Both the position numbers and the translations under genes were made by a program. From Lentinula raphanica (Eukaryota; Basidiomycota; Agaricomycetes; Agaricales; Omphalotaceae), in assembly GCA_027919835.1 (NCBI GenBank), contig JANVFP010000010.1:806001-870000 (forward strand): 64,000 nt of DNA, in the 5' to 3' direction. The notes beneath the pieces were generated by a model. The model was not told the origin of the DNA. It ran no database searches and saw nothing but the letters and a program-made list of their open reading frames with translations. Shown here piece by piece: positions 52,561 through 64,000 of this stretch (its first letter is position 1; each line of letters begins with the position of its first letter).

Positions 52561-55500
52561 TCAGCCAGGCCGCCTAGGAGGGGTACTTGTTCTAGTATCC
52601 AGTCGCCTCATTTCCTTCTCGAGCTTGTCCATTCCAGTCCGACCTAGAGAATGCGACAAGCCCCTAGCGCCATGTTTTTCAAAAAGATACGTAAGAAGGT
52701 TTTTCTTCTCGTCTGCTAGACCGTCTAGAAGGACGAACAAATGCGTCTCATCACGAAGAACCAGTTGCGCTGATATAATAGCGGCCGCAGCAGCCTCGCG
52801 AACAACGAGCGATTTGGAATCATTCAATCCCTAGAAATGGGTAGCATTAAATGACTATAGCTTTGAACACATGTACTGACTGACCGTTATAAGCGTATCG
52901 CGCAAGCGGGGTAGTTCTTCCTCAGCAATCTCGGCAGGAAGTCGAAGGATGAACTTCCCAAGCGCGATTAAGCCAAAAGCGTATGATGCAGCTTTGCACT
53001 CTAAATCATCTTCCGACGGAGGAGCTTCCGCGTGGAAAGCCCTTAAGCTTGCATGTAGGGTAGTTAGACCATATACAGCCTCAATCCGCGCTGTAAGAAC
53101 GTCCCGTATAGTATTAGTAGCCTCAAGGACCTGGATGCCAAATCAGTTGTGCCTTTTGAAAACAAAATACGGGGCCTACATTGAATTTATTGCAGTATCT
53201 GACCCGCAACAACAACGTGAAAACATCTCCCTCCCGACCTTCAAGATGTGTCAACTGGCTTTCCAGCAGTTGCCATACAATCATCAACCCATATTCTAGC
53301 TGTGAATCATTCTGTCGAAATCGTCGGCTAGAGAAATGTACGCAGAGCTGGCATTACAAACCTCGGTGGAGAGCATATAGTCGCCAAGTGCACTAAATAA
53401 TCTATCAAGATTCTTGTTTTTCTCCCACATATCACGATGGAGAACAGGGACCGAGCCTGAGCTTGCAAACGGGGATGGACTCAGTGGATAGAGTGAATCA
53501 GGGCTGAGAGGAGATAACACATCGTTAGACGGGTTGTCCATAATGAGGAAAACGAGTTTCTGTAATGTGAAAATATCTGCATCCTTGGTTTCCAATGCAG
53601 ATATAGAAGTCTCTAGATCTTGTTCTGCATTGGAAGATTCGGTTATACCAAGTGTTGACCGTTGTTCAAGTACTAAAGAGGAAACGAGCTCAGTAAACCT
53701 TTTTGAAAACGAGGACATGTCTCTTACGATTTTTTCTTTTGAGCCACCAACCAGTCTCTTTGGAACGATTCTGCAAAGCATCTAGCAACGACGGAGCCTT
53801 CCCGTTATAAGCAGGGCTATCCTGAAAAAGCGCAGCTTGCCGCATAACAATTGAAGCACGGTTCACTGGTGTAACAGGAGGCGGTATTCTGGCTAGGTTC
53901 GCAGGTGGAGATTTAGATTTTCCGGGTGTCGAAACCCCACTAGAAACACCGCTTCCAACGAGCAAAGAGGGCGGCAGCATAGGATGAGGAACACCATCCT
54001 CTGGCTCTACTAATTCCAACAGCCTCTCTGCAGCACTTTCCGCTTGTTCGGCTCGTGCTTTCAATGCATCTTCTACAACGGGCGCACCTCCTGCTTGTGC
54101 TAATTCCGTAACGGAGTCGGTCGACAGCGCATTCGAAACACCTATCATAGGTTTGAATTCCGCAGATTTGGGAGATATAGAATGCGTTTGAGAGTTAGAA
54201 GCTGGTGGGGGAGGGTACATCTCATATGGTGCCGAAAATGACATTAGGTTGATGGAGTGTTCAGATTCACTATCGCCATCTGGAAGCGGAATGGCTGTAG
54301 CAAGGAGTAGGGAGTCTTCGTCAACGCCGTTCAGCGTTGGCATCAGACTAGACATGCGAGCTGCTGCCGCGGCAGATGCGGGTAGGATTCTAGAAACAGG
54401 CCGACGAGGAGGGGATCCGTTTGGCGATGGCGGTGAAGCAGGGAGCGTGGTTTGCATGGCCTTTCGGAGGGTTGAAGGCTGAGTCAGAGAAGCACCGGAA
54501 GCCAATGGGGATGAGAGCCGCCTGGAGTGACCATCTGACATTGGGGAAGGAGGAGAATCGGCACGAGGGACGGAACGCGATGTTGGAGGCGTGACTGCAG
54601 CAGCGCTTACAGAACGTGTCATTGCGTTGGAGATGATGCGAGACCGGGGAGGACTTTGGGTGGGGCTGGTGGATGTACGCAAAGGCGAAGAGGGGCGGGA
54701 AGGAGGGCTTTGGCTCGTACTCTTTGACAAGCTCGGTGAAATAGGGCGTCTAGAAGGAGCAGCGTGGGAGGCGGAAGTAGCTTGATGCCTCAAACTTGGA
54801 GGAGCAGTCGCGATTGCTTTCGCCTTTGCACGACTAGCAGCGATTGCAGCGGCCACACTCGACTTCTTTGCCGTCTTGGGAGTAGTAGGCGGTAACGAGG
54901 ACACAAGTTCCGGGTTTGGACAGACTTTTTCCACCTCCTTCCGCGCCACAGGAGTCAATCCTTCGAGGATAACTAACCCACGCTCTCTCCATACTTCGTT
55001 GAACGACCAAAATGCCGCTCGGGCAATGGCTTTGACGCCTGCGTTGGGATCTCCAAGACTCTTCTTGATTGCTCCTTCCAGGATATCGACCCCGCCATAA
55101 GCTTCTATCGCATTCCTGGAACGATGGCCATGAACTTCGATATATGCCTTGAGATGTCCAATCGCAAAATTGCGCGCTTGGATATTCTTCTCCTTTAACG
55201 TTTGTGTAATGAGCGAAATGAAGATACGCGGTGTTCCGGATGAAGATGTAATGAGGGAAGTAACGGATGCCTGTGAACGATCGGCGGTGAGCTTCTTGGT
55301 GAAGCCGGCCATTTTGAGAAGGTTCGTGAGGAGTATATCGCAGAATGGATCGATAGATGTCCCAAGAGCAGCAGCAAGTTCATGATAGAGTACGCATGTA
55401 TTCGTGCATACAGTCGTACGCAGACTAGCCAACTAGGTCAACTCTCAGTGAGCAAGCAAAATCAAAAGAAATAACTCCCAGACGTACTGCCTTCAAAGAC

Positions 55501-57058
55501 CACTGAATGAAGCCCTGCTTAAGACAAGCCATAAAAGAGTCAAAGTATTTTTGGTGAACTTCGCCTTTCAACATGCCTCGAACTCGTAGGACTGCTTGTT
55601 CTCGTGTGGACCAATTATGCTCGGTCTCCTTACCCTGTCGAAGGCGTCAAACGCGTGAAGCAGCAACTCGGGAATGGTAAGCTTGCCTCGAAAGCCTTCT
55701 CCATGCCTTGAAACTCATTTTCGAGATCACGAATAGAAGCAATCTATGTCCAAAAATCAGAGTTTGCTCCAGGGAGTCGGGGATAAGAATACAAACATAA
55801 ACAGGCTTGACTTCTGATGGCGCCTCAGTAGTAGGGGACGCCAACGATTCCGGTGCTGCAGCTCGACTAGGAGGTCTACCAATACCAGATTGACTGAGCG
55901 ATCGTGGTAATGGCGCGGGGGCTCCTGATGCCTTGCGACCTTGCAGTGCTAAGCTAGGAGGGACATACCCACCAGGTTTAGCATCTCCATTCTCTGAGCC
56001 AGACGGGCTCTGTGGACCGCTATCAACTCCGTTACCACCACTGAGCAGTTTCGATAATACACTGTCCACGATAGTCTTACGCACGCCCTTTTTCGTCATC
56101 TCTTTCTTCAGATCTGCACGGGCAGCGTCGGTCACTGATGGCCCAGAAAAAAGTTCGATGATGGATTGGCGTGCACAGTCGCGTACATGAGCGTCTGTGT
56201 CTTCCAAGCAATCAACTAGCAAAGACAGGAAAGGGCGAAGGGGGAACATATGGTGCTGGCGGCGAATATGCACCAGTGTAAGGATAGACTAGCTCAAGTA
56301 GAGACAGTAAGCGAGGAGAATGCCTAAATAACGTCAAGTTCGCACCTGTTCCCTAGCCTTCCAGACTTTACTGCTCAGACCATTTTCTCTTAAGAAGCGT
56401 TCATAGATCATCAAGGGAGTTTCAGGGCCCTTATTGCCACGCGATCCGGTGGACGTGGTAGCAATAGGTGGTCCTGGGGCCCGAAAAGCAAACCCACCCA
56501 ACATCACTAATGCTTCGCGTGCCTTCATCTGAGCCTTCTCCTTATCGCCCAGTCTTTCGAATAGGCCTCCAGTGGGAAGAAGAGCGTTGAGTACTTGACG
56601 AAGAGAGTAAGCATCAACAAGGGAGGATGGCGAAGAAGAAGAGGTAGAGGAGTGAGCTGATGATTGACCGTTTCGGGGTAGAGGAGCGTTCAAAGGCCGT
56701 GAAACGAGCAGAGGAAGGAGCGTTGGAAGCGCAGACAAAGTGGCTGTCGTAAGGTGCTGGTTCGGGGTTCGTAAACAGGTTTTCAGAACAGAGATGAGGG
56801 CGTCGGGGTCATTAATCTGAGAACGAACGATTGATTAGTTCCTCGAAACATCGCCTACAACCGACATCGATGAAAAGACGCACCTCGAGTCCTTGTTCGG
56901 CCTCGATTTGAATTTTCGTTAGAGCATCAATCTTCACATCAACATCTATGTAAAAGCATGAATAAACAGGCCCAAGAATTTCAGAAAGACCGTTCAAATG
57001 CACCGTTACTTTTGCATTGTGTTAACAATGCGTCTAGTTTCGATTCACCAGAATCCAT
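52561..57058 (-). CDS. STU1: CLASP-family microtubule-stabilising protein Stu1
   Basis: Eleven exons: 57010-57058, 56884-56945, 56346-56816, 55797-56288, 55687-55743, 55488-55634, 53748-55432, 53362-53698, 53180-53299, 52885-53130 and 52561-52830, giving about 1,311 residues. The N-terminal TOG-type HEAT repeats include VDVKIDALTKIQIEAEQGLE, FLSLLVDCLEDTDAHVRDCA and ASIRDLENEF. The CLASP N-terminal domain has EHNWSTREQAVLRVRGMLKG, FDSFMACLKQGFIQWSLKA and TSLITSSSGTPRIFISLI. A long basic Ser/Pro-rich region follows (microtubule binding, with SRIxP-like motifs), then C-terminal helical repeats. CLASPs bind plus ends and kinetochores and promote microtubule rescue. Intron 5 appears to be GC-AG. 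Confidence 0.93.
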
Positions 57059-57279
57059 TGGTACGCTGTGTGAGGGACAGCGTCCCAGTAATGAGTAGAG
57101 TTACGCGGGTGGTGGCTCGGTGCAAGTTTGAGTGTGCGAAAATTACGACGCGTCGACTTGGTAGTGGGCCGTAGCCACAACGGCCTTCATTGTCACTTAT
57201 ACAATAGTCTAACGAGATACATCGAAGAGGCTTTAATCAAGAAGTGGGATTTGATAGGCTTCTAAGAGCTCTATATACA

Positions 57280-58428
57280 TCATAGACCGAATCTCTTCAT
57301 CAAAAAGTACGCGATTCCAGCTAATATACCAGCAACATGACCAGCAGTATCTGTTTCCCGCCTTTTATCTGACATAGCAGACATCGCATCAAATACAAAT
57401 ACCCCAGAGACGAATAACCAAGCTGGAACGGGTATGATACCGTAGATTTGAAACGTCATCTTGGGAGCGACGCATGCAAGAAAGGCATTGACCGCGAAAA
57501 CGGCACCTGAAAGAGTTCCATTGGCCTTAGTCGATATTATATGAGCTTAGCGAGGCCTACCGCTTGCGCCTAGCGAGTTGGTATCGCGGTATTTGATTCT
57601 GTTGTGCCAGTACATGCTCCCAAAGCTAGAGACAAGACCTCCTGCGACCATTCTGAGTGAGTGAACGGACGAAGTAGACCTGAAACAAAGACGCACCTCC
57701 AATGTACAGACTCAAGAATCTCCGAGGTCCGAGAAATGAGAGAACGGGTCGAGCTAGGAAATAGAAGGTGAACATGTTGAAAAGGATATGTTGAAATCCT
57801 TGGTGGGAGAACATAGCCGTCGCTGCGGTCCATCTGTAGACAACACCTGAGCTAGGACAAAGTACGGAATACCTGGTATATACGTACACTCTGCCCGAGC
57901 TGAAATTAGCCCAGCTACTGGTGAAGTTTCTTTGCATCCAAATGTAAGAACCCGGATCGCGTTCAATTTCCTGTTCATCACGAAGCAGCGTTTGAGGTGA
58001 GTCAACACTGGAAGAGAGATCGGATAGCGCACATATCTCTTTCGAGCTAGCTGCCACATAATGAAAACAGCTCCATTCAGTCCGATGATTCCCCAAAACA
58101 CAACATTTTCAGGAATCTGATCCAAAAACTCAAATGGATTTCTTCTACTTCTTCCTCCTCCTCCTTCACGGCCTTGCGAGAACGGTAATCTTGCTCTGCC
58201 AGACTGTTGTCGAATGTTTAACCAAGCAGATTTCACACCAAGATCATTTGAAGGTGAATGTAAGCCAGAGACAACATTAGGATTGCGTGTAAATGGGAGT
58301 GTTTGTGCACGGAAGGCTTGATTGAACAGGGAATACCATCGTATTGAGTGTAGATTGGATGGCTGAAGACGCGTCCGTAGAAGACTGGAACGCAAGCCAT
58401 GCTGAGGAAGCTTGAAGAGAAGGGACAT
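57280..58428 (-). CDS. Mitochondrial rhomboid-family serine protease
   Basis: Five exons, 58033-58428, 57888-57970, 57697-57833, 57561-57641 and 57280-57506, give 307 residues. The N-terminus is rich in Arg and Ser with few acidic residues, a likely mitochondrial presequence. Membrane helices include NVVFWGIIGLNGAVFIMW and the HxxxN motif helix FSHQGFQHILFNMFTFYFLA. The catalytic Ser is in SLGASGAVFA (about residue 232, the codon next to an intron) and the His in AGHVAGILAG (about 289). Yeast Pcp1/Rbd1 cleaves Mgm1 and Ccp1 in the inner membrane; this is the closest role. The gene is divergent from TRS20. Confidence 0.93.
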
Positions 58429-58496
58429 TTGGTGCTGTTTACATCGCGTAAACTTTCATGTTGTTAGGCGCCCAGGCCTCGGTCCCTTTCTCCCAA

Positions 58497-59182
58497 ATGT
58501 CACATCATCTCTTCATCCTATCGCCCTCAGACACACCAATATACAATCTCACTTACTCCTCAACGAAACCTACACCGACGACAATCTCTCCCCTTTCATC
58601 CAACCTACCCACATGGTCAACATCAGCCTTTGCCGGGACGCTCACTGCGTTATCAGGTGCATCGAGTACAACGCAACATACAACTGGCGGAGGTGTACGA
58701 ATTGGAGGTGGTCAGGATAGACATGTTATACAGATGATAGCAAATGCAAGTCTGGACGCCGTGGAAGACGTGATGAGGAAAGAGAGTACGATGTAGGTTG
58801 GCGATCAATGAAAATGCCAGTTCCTGGTGAACGCGTCCGTTTAGGTATCTCAAGAGCGTTGATAAATTCAACGAATGGACAGTCTCAGCATTCATTACAC
58901 CCGGAAGTAAGGCTCATTTTTCTTTCGAGATTTCATACTACATGTCATTCCAGATACCAAGTTTGTGCTTTTACACGAAGCCAAAAATGACGAGGCTATC
59001 AAATCATTCTTTCTTGAAGTCTGGGAGCTGTATGTGAAGGCAAGTGCAGATAACTCGAAGAGGTATGAGATCGCGCTGACGAAATCTAGACGATGTTGAA
59101 CCCATTTTATTCCAATCAACAAATGATACGGAGTTCTACGTTTGATACTCGAGTACGGACAAGTGCGAAAAAGTATTTGTAG
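58497..59182 (+). CDS. TRS20: TRAPP complex subunit Trs20 (sedlin / TRAPPC2)
   Basis: Exons 58497-58792, 58845-58906, 58954-59039 and 59090-59182 give 178 residues. An in-frame ATG at 58458 would add 13 residues, but the longin-type strand starts at HHLFILSPSDTPIYN, so the second ATG is preferred. Family motifs are IQMIANASLDAVEDVM, MYLKSVDKFNEWTVSAFITP, KFVLLHE, AIKSFFLEVWELYVKTMLNP and RSSTFDTRVRTSAKKYL. A Ser/Thr-rich insert lies in the first loop. Trs20/sedlin is a TRAPP core subunit in ER-Golgi tethering and autophagy. The third intron is GC-AG with a perfect GCAAGT donor. Confidence 0.93.
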
Positions 59183-59301
59183 AGTTTGAGTAAGGTTCCA
59201 TTCGGATGGCACAGGTTTTTTATATGATGGTTAACTTTATTACTTGCGAGTAATTAGCCGAATGTGGGAATGTAACCCTTCCTGAAAACCGTCAACTTTG
59301 G

Positions 59302-59352
59302 AAATGCCTTGGAAATGCCTTGAAAATGCCATGAAAATGCCATGTAATTGCC
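59302..59352 (+). repeat. Short tandem repeat, GAAATGCCTTG-like units
   Basis: Four to five imperfect units of 10-11 bp (GGAAATGCCTT, GGAAATGCCTT, GAAAATGCCAT, GAAAATGCCAT, GTAATTGCCAT). Confidence 0.8.
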
Positions 59353-59508
59353 ATACTTCGGGCAAATTGTGTGACCTCAAAATTCACCAATTTAAGTACT
59401 TAGAGCAGCAGTAAGAGCTGGCACTAAGCACACAGAAGAAAGATTGATTATTGAAGGCAAAATGAGGTGGAAAAAAAGCAAGAGACCACAAGAGTTTGCA
59501 CGATGCCC

Positions 59509-59560
59509 TATAGGCGCTTGAGGGCGCTTAAGGGCGCTAAAGGGCGCCTATGTGGGCGCT
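59509..59560 (+). repeat. Short tandem GGGCGCT repeat bounded by an inverted repeat
   Basis: Units GGCGCTTGA, GGGCGCTTAA, GGGCGCTAAA, GGGCGCC and GGGCGCTG follow one another. The outer parts ATAGGCGC and GCGCCTAT are inverted copies, so the block could fold into a hairpin. Confidence 0.7.
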
Positions 59561-60084
59561 GTTGAAGGCATAAAAATGCCTAATTATGCTCCAGGTCATC
59601 CGAACAGTGAAGGTTTTTCGGCGGTGACATATTTTTATTAGCAGTTACTAAGAGCGGTAAATGTATACTATATAAGGAAAGATTTGACGGTTTTTTAAAA
59701 ACCTCTGGCATCCGAATAGGCCCTAAATTTTGAAAACGGAACTTGGCGAAATTGCTTTGTTGGCAAAGGCTGTGCTGCTTAGTCATGAGATTACCAAATG
59801 AGCTTTTTATGGCGAAGAAAAGGCTTTCGAGTCCTTTCACTCTAGTCTCTCGTTGGGTGGTTTCCTGTTTTCCTGTTTTTCATCGAATCAAAGTCTCTTT
59901 TTCTTTTCTCTTCAAGTTTTTATTTCCTTCTGCACCACCCAGTACCACCTTGCCCATCTTCATCCGTATGTGCTCCCTTATCGTCTATTCTTACTCTTAA
60001 CCCTTTTTTCGCAGCTGTATCCACTTCTTCACCTTCCATAATCTTCGCTAATCGACTCATTTCTCTATCTATTGCTCGACAACC

Positions 60085-61582
60085 ATGACTACCGCACCCA
60101 CATCGAATTCTAGAGCCTCTCTTTTGTCTGGTCTCCGTACAGGCGGCGTTCGCTCCACTTCTGCGTCGATTCCTCATACCGCTGCTCCTGGCGGTAGCTT
60201 CAACATCCCTCGAATCGTCTCGCATGCCAATGCTGGCACTCTCAACGAGGAGCAAGACTATCTCCCAGAAATGACATCTCTCAACTCGTACCCCAACGGA
60301 AACAGGATTCCCTTGACTGCCGCTGTCGATGGCCCCAACAACAGATTCTCTCAGCAGCAGCGTGGCATGAACCCTAACGTCGCTCCTTTCAATCCGGTTT
60401 TCACTCCGAACACAATCAGCCAGGCTAATCAAGCGCAGCAGGCTTTGCAAATGCAAATGATGCAGTTGGAGATTTTGAAGCTCCAGGTGCTTATCTTTTT
60501 ACTCAGTTTATCCTTCAGCAATCTATTAACCGTTTTTGCAGGCCGCTCAGGCTCACCAATACCAAGTCGAGTTGCTTGCTCAGGCGCAGCGTCAGCAGCA
60601 GACTCAGAACAGGCGTTCCAGCCTTGCACTCAATCCCCCTGCCACTGCCGGACCTCTTTCCACTGGTTTCGACATTCGAACTGCCACTCTCAATGCTCAG
60701 ATGCGTCGTGCACATCAGGCTGAACAACAGGCACAACTGGGAGTTGATTCTGATGAACATCTTCCCATGACCGCTGCTTTGGGTGGTAAGTTCGGCAGCC
60801 GAACCACTAGTTTGAATATCCCCAATGCGATCATGGCGAGATATGATGATGGTGGTGAATTGACCCTGCCTCCCACTCCAAGCTCAACCACCGTCATCAG
60901 TGGTGGTACGTCTCTCGGAAACCCTTCTTCTAACAACCTCAACGGCGGCATCACTCAGTCCAAATCCGATACCGCAACGTCTTGGAGGCGTGGAAGTAGC
61001 AAAGGCAACTCCGTTCTGGCCAATCGCTCTGTCACCTCTCCTGCCGTCAGAGTGACTCCGCCTCCGCCTGAACGTACCTCCCCTCCTCCGTCTTCAGGCA
61101 CTGCCGCTTCCAAAGGTCGCCCACAGCCGCTTCGTTTCAGTGCTGTCGCCCAACAACCCCTTCCCAGCGTGACCATCGATACCTCGGAAGCTAACGATAA
61201 CGATGACAGCTCATCCACCAGTTCCGATAAATCCGGATCTCATTCTTCCCCTACCACTCCCCACTCCTCTTCTTCCAACGAGATGCCTCTTTCGCCGCGC
61301 GAAGAAGCTTCCAAGAAATTGTACGAGGGACTTGGTATCGGTAGACCTGCATCTGCTGTTTCCGCTAAGGAAGTTCCGTTGCAGCAGTATGCGGATCCTC
61401 TCCAGATTTTGGCTTCCCACAGGTTGGCGAGCCAGCCTGTTAGGCAGCCCCGTGGGCCGCCGTCGGGAATGGACGAGCTCACACCGAAGAATTTCGCCAC
61501 TAGGATCAGGCGTCAGGCTATTGGTGGACTTGGCGCGCTCATGGACGCCAGGGAACGCAGGGACGTCGTGGAGGTTTTCTAA
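60085..61582 (+). CDS. Gln/Ser-rich protein, function unknown
   Basis: Two exons, 60085-60486 and 60542-61582, give 480 residues. The single intron interrupts a long Gln-rich helix (QANQAQQALQMQMMQLEILK, then AAQAHQYQVELLAQAQRQQQ). Other parts are Ser/Pro/Thr-rich, with a basic patch, repeated serine runs (DNDDSSSTSSDKSGSHSS) and a C-terminal region of more ordered character ending ATRIRRQAIGGLGALMDARE. The Gln-rich coiled segment resembles those of transcriptional co-regulators or RNA-binding adaptors, but no domain is identifiable. The long pyrimidine-rich 5' leader suggests a highly expressed gene. Confidence 0.75.
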
Positions 61583-62798
61583 CCAGTTCTCTCGTTGGAC
61601 AGAAAAATTATCAGTCTCCCCCTCTGATGCTGTCTTTGATTATCTTACTCTCGTCGGCCGATCGGCTCTCTAATTCTTGATGACTTGTTTTCTTCCTTGG
61701 TGGACATTCCTTCTCCTTCTTCCTCGTTTCTTACATCTGCGGTTAGTCAGCAATAAGTTAAAGATATTCGATAGCGAGGTCTCTTCATCACTGTGGTGCA
61801 CGATCTCAAATCTTTCTTCCTCCGAAATAACTTCACATTCTTTTTTCCCAAATCTTATGCCTTTACCCAGTTGCTTGGTGACAGAGGTTTCTTGAGGGCA
61901 GAGTAGCTCTTGAGGAACACTCGAGACTCCTTTCGACCCCCTTCCATTCATCACATCCACCCTCTGCGTTATGACTCCTCTCTGTATCCTACAACTGTTG
62001 GTTTGGCATACTTTTTTCTGTCTCGTCATCCCCTCAACACCCCTCACCCTCTCCTTGGTTCTTTGGTTCCGGCTTTCCCGGAATCATCAGTTGTATACTG
62101 TATCTTGTTCCTTTGCAATGGGGAGCCGTGCTTCCCCTGGTAGTCAGTAAGAGGGGGAAGTTTAGGCCCTCTTTCACTGCATTGTCAAGTTTTTGTTCCA
62201 TAAACACCAAAACATCGAAATCTTTCTCATCAATACGTTTACAACTCGTTTTCCTTTTTTCTGTCTGTATTTAACCCTAGTTAAATCGAATGGGTGGGGC
62301 TACTCCTCAAATAAATACATGGTATATCTTTGTAAATGTACGATGTTGAATACAATATATTTATGAATTCTCGAAATGTCAGGTCGCTGGTGGTCGAAAG
62401 TTGTCAATAGGTCAGTGGCGACCTTGCCTCAGCCTCACTAGCGGTCTACGTTGATTCACCTTACATAGAATCAGTAGGATGAGAACCTCCACGAATTTCA
62501 TTTTGTGAGATTGGCATCCTATCTAACTGTCCTGCTGAAGAGCAATCAATGTGGACGTCTCGAGCGACGAGGACGGCGATTCGCTAGGGCATTAACCTTG
62601 TCATAAAGGCAAGAGCACTCAGGAGACTAGAAAAGGAGAAGCACGGTCACAACAGGTTGCACTAACATGTTCACCTCAGACTACACCACGGTAGCCAGTC
62701 GGACGGTTATGGCTCCGTCCTGAGCTTGCTTTCCAGATGGTGACACAAGGCTCGATCGAATGACAGCGGTGCAGCACATTACAAAACTAGATGAAATC
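61583..62798. other. Intergenic, 3' ends of two convergent genes
   Basis: T-rich sequence downstream of the Gln-rich gene and the 3' UTR of ARP4. No gene is seen. Frames at 61677-62143 and 62681-62959 lack any recognisable domain. Confidence 0.5.
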
Positions 62799-64000
62799 TT
62801 ATTTACAACGCTGCCCAACGATAGCCTTTCCGTGTTCCTGCGACGTAATTCTTGAGCTCGAAGACACCTCAGAGAGAGAGCTTTGAAAACACACCTGCCA
62901 TTCTTCGCGACTAATCCATAATTGATGGAAGGTTCCGAGACTAGCCAGAATACTTCCACCTAGCCAGCCACCGTAACGTCGCTCGATCGGGTTACCGGGA
63001 GCTTGGATTTTGAACTGATAGGAATGCGAGTGTCAGTCACAAACACAATGCATCGACTGCATGACACCTACATGCGGGAAAGAGCGAGCGAGCTCTGCCC
63101 CGAGCCGATCTGCGAGTCCGGAAAACAAGCTACCGCCTCCAGTCAAGACGACGTTGCTGATCAATACCTGACGCAGTTCGGGATCACAAGCTTTTAGAGA
63201 GTCAATAATCAGACCCGGAATGTGTTTGGGGATATTGGGATTCCCAGCCTGACGCAAAATAGTAAAGAATGACATGCAAGGGATTGAAAGAATAGACCCA
63301 CGACCAGTTGCGGAGAGTGAAGGAAGTACATTTCACCAACGCCAAACCGCTCAGGGCCGAACCAAGCGTTAAAGCCTGTCGGGAACTCGTACTGCTTAGG
63401 TTGGCGGTGTTGGACTACTCTGTAGAGCATCCGTTAGAATTGCAGTTTCACATAAAAGAGACCTTCACGCAACTGATCATTCCAGCCTTGGTCCAATACT
63501 CCTGCCACGCTTTGTACCCATTCCTCGACCTCACGAGCCTCGTACCATTCGCGCCATGACTGAGTGGTACCAGCAATTCGGTCCTCACGTAATGTGTATC
63601 GAGGAAGGGCATTAGCTTCTACAGGCTTCGACAGTGGTCAGAAAGCATACGTTAGGACTCGAAACACATACTTGTTTACTGGCGATAAGTTGATACGGAT
63701 ATAGTTCAGCCGGAGGGCGAATCGGATTCGGTGCAGTAAGGAGATGTCGCGCGTGGGCATGAACCAGTTTTGGCAAACTTGAATACTGAAGACCTGGATG
63801 ACAACTGTAGGAGGATAATGGGCCTTGCGTAGGAGCCACATACCCTTCCGTAGAACGAATCCGTCAACAACTGGTACAACACTGGCTGTTGATTGACCGA
63901 TATCAATCACAAGAGCAGTGCCTTTTCCTGCAGCAAATCTATACTTTGGGTCAGTTTTCCAGTCATTCTTGCCCTTCATCACTCACGTATTTAAAACACT
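62799..64000 (-). CDS. ARP4: Actin-related protein Arp4, C-terminal part (5' end outside window)
   Basis: Exons visible: 63988 to beyond 64000, 63844-63938, 63672-63793, 63463-63625, 63302-63417, 63072-63248, 62895-63014 and 62799-62837. Actin-fold motifs are [20 protein letters not shown] (phosphate 2 region), [38 protein letters not shown] and a C-terminal [12 protein letters not shown]. The sequence fits the Arp4/BAF53 branch. Arp4 is a nuclear subunit of NuA4, INO80 and SWR1. A 45-nt intron (63418-63462) removes a TAA that would otherwise interrupt the frame. The last exon is 39 nt. The first part of the gene continues past the right edge. Confidence 0.9.

Larger units (their letters stand above)
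59183..60084. other. Intergenic region with short tandem repeats
   Basis: Contains the two repeats listed separately and a pyrimidine-rich leader (59880-60080) of the downstream gene. No gene is seen. The minus-strand frame 59580-59840 has no recognisable domain. Confidence 0.5.

Noticed and set aside
63436..63438. In-frame TAA that would make ARP4 a pseudogene
   Set aside because: A 45-nt GT-AG intron (63418-63462) removes it and restores the conserved [16 protein letters not shown] stretch.
1..64000. tRNA or rRNA genes, CRISPR arrays
   Set aside because: I scanned for T-loop-like GGTTCGAATCC sequence and regular spaced repeats and found none that I could fold or support. A covariance-model scan would be decisive.

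Overview
The window is nuclear DNA from a filamentous basidiomycete, most likely a mushroom-forming agaricomycete. The genes are compact and very intron-rich, with introns of about 45-80 nt spliced GT-AG and, in four cases, apparently GC-AG. The proteins resemble basidiomycete orthologues. I modelled about 110 introns by joining frames at splice sites so that conserved protein families read through. All joins are by eye.

Left part (1-20.6 kb) is dense housekeeping sequence. In order: the 3' end of a WD40 gene, a small HIG1/Rcf2-like mitochondrial membrane protein, a C2 plus proline-rich cytokinesis protein of the Inn1/Fic1 type (-), the TFIIIC subunit Tfc1 (-), the V-ATPase assembly factor Pkr1 (+), the GINS subunit Psf3 (-), a small mitochondrial protein (+), ribosomal protein L29 (-), 3-isopropylmalate dehydratase Leu1 (+), a serine-rich protein, a secreted GH125 mannosidase with 17 exons, a coiled-coil nuclear-type protein whose C-terminus is broken by one frameshift, and a 230-residue unknown protein. 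Tfc1, Pkr1, Psf3 and the mitochondrial protein sit 63, 7 and 74 bp apart.

Middle part (20.6-42 kb) is gene-poor and accessory. It holds four copies of an eight-cysteine small secreted protein family that I do not recognise. Two are intact (22.9 kb and 40.8 kb) and two are decayed (24.3 and 26.4 kb). The decayed pair lies in a roughly 2.1-kb tandem duplication that also copied the 3' end of the neighbouring RGG-rich gene. The region also has a short TTAGGG repeat, SmG, a glycyl-tRNA synthetase pseudogene, a broken lineage-specific gene carrying a 282-bp TA-flanked foldback element (MITE), and a minisatellite.

Right part (42-64 kb) is again housekeeping: Mdm10 (ERMES), a mitochondrial helical-repeat protein, an Rdx/SelW-like redox protein, the meiotic AAA+ ATPase Pch2, an unknown protein, a short-chain dehydrogenase, the microtubule protein CLASP/Stu1, a mitochondrial rhomboid protease, the TRAPP subunit Trs20, an unknown Gln/Ser-rich protein, and the 3' part of actin-related protein Arp4 running off the right edge.

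The most unusual material is the secreted-protein family with its shared core promoter, the foldback element, the four 8-12 nt microexons and the four GC-AG introns.
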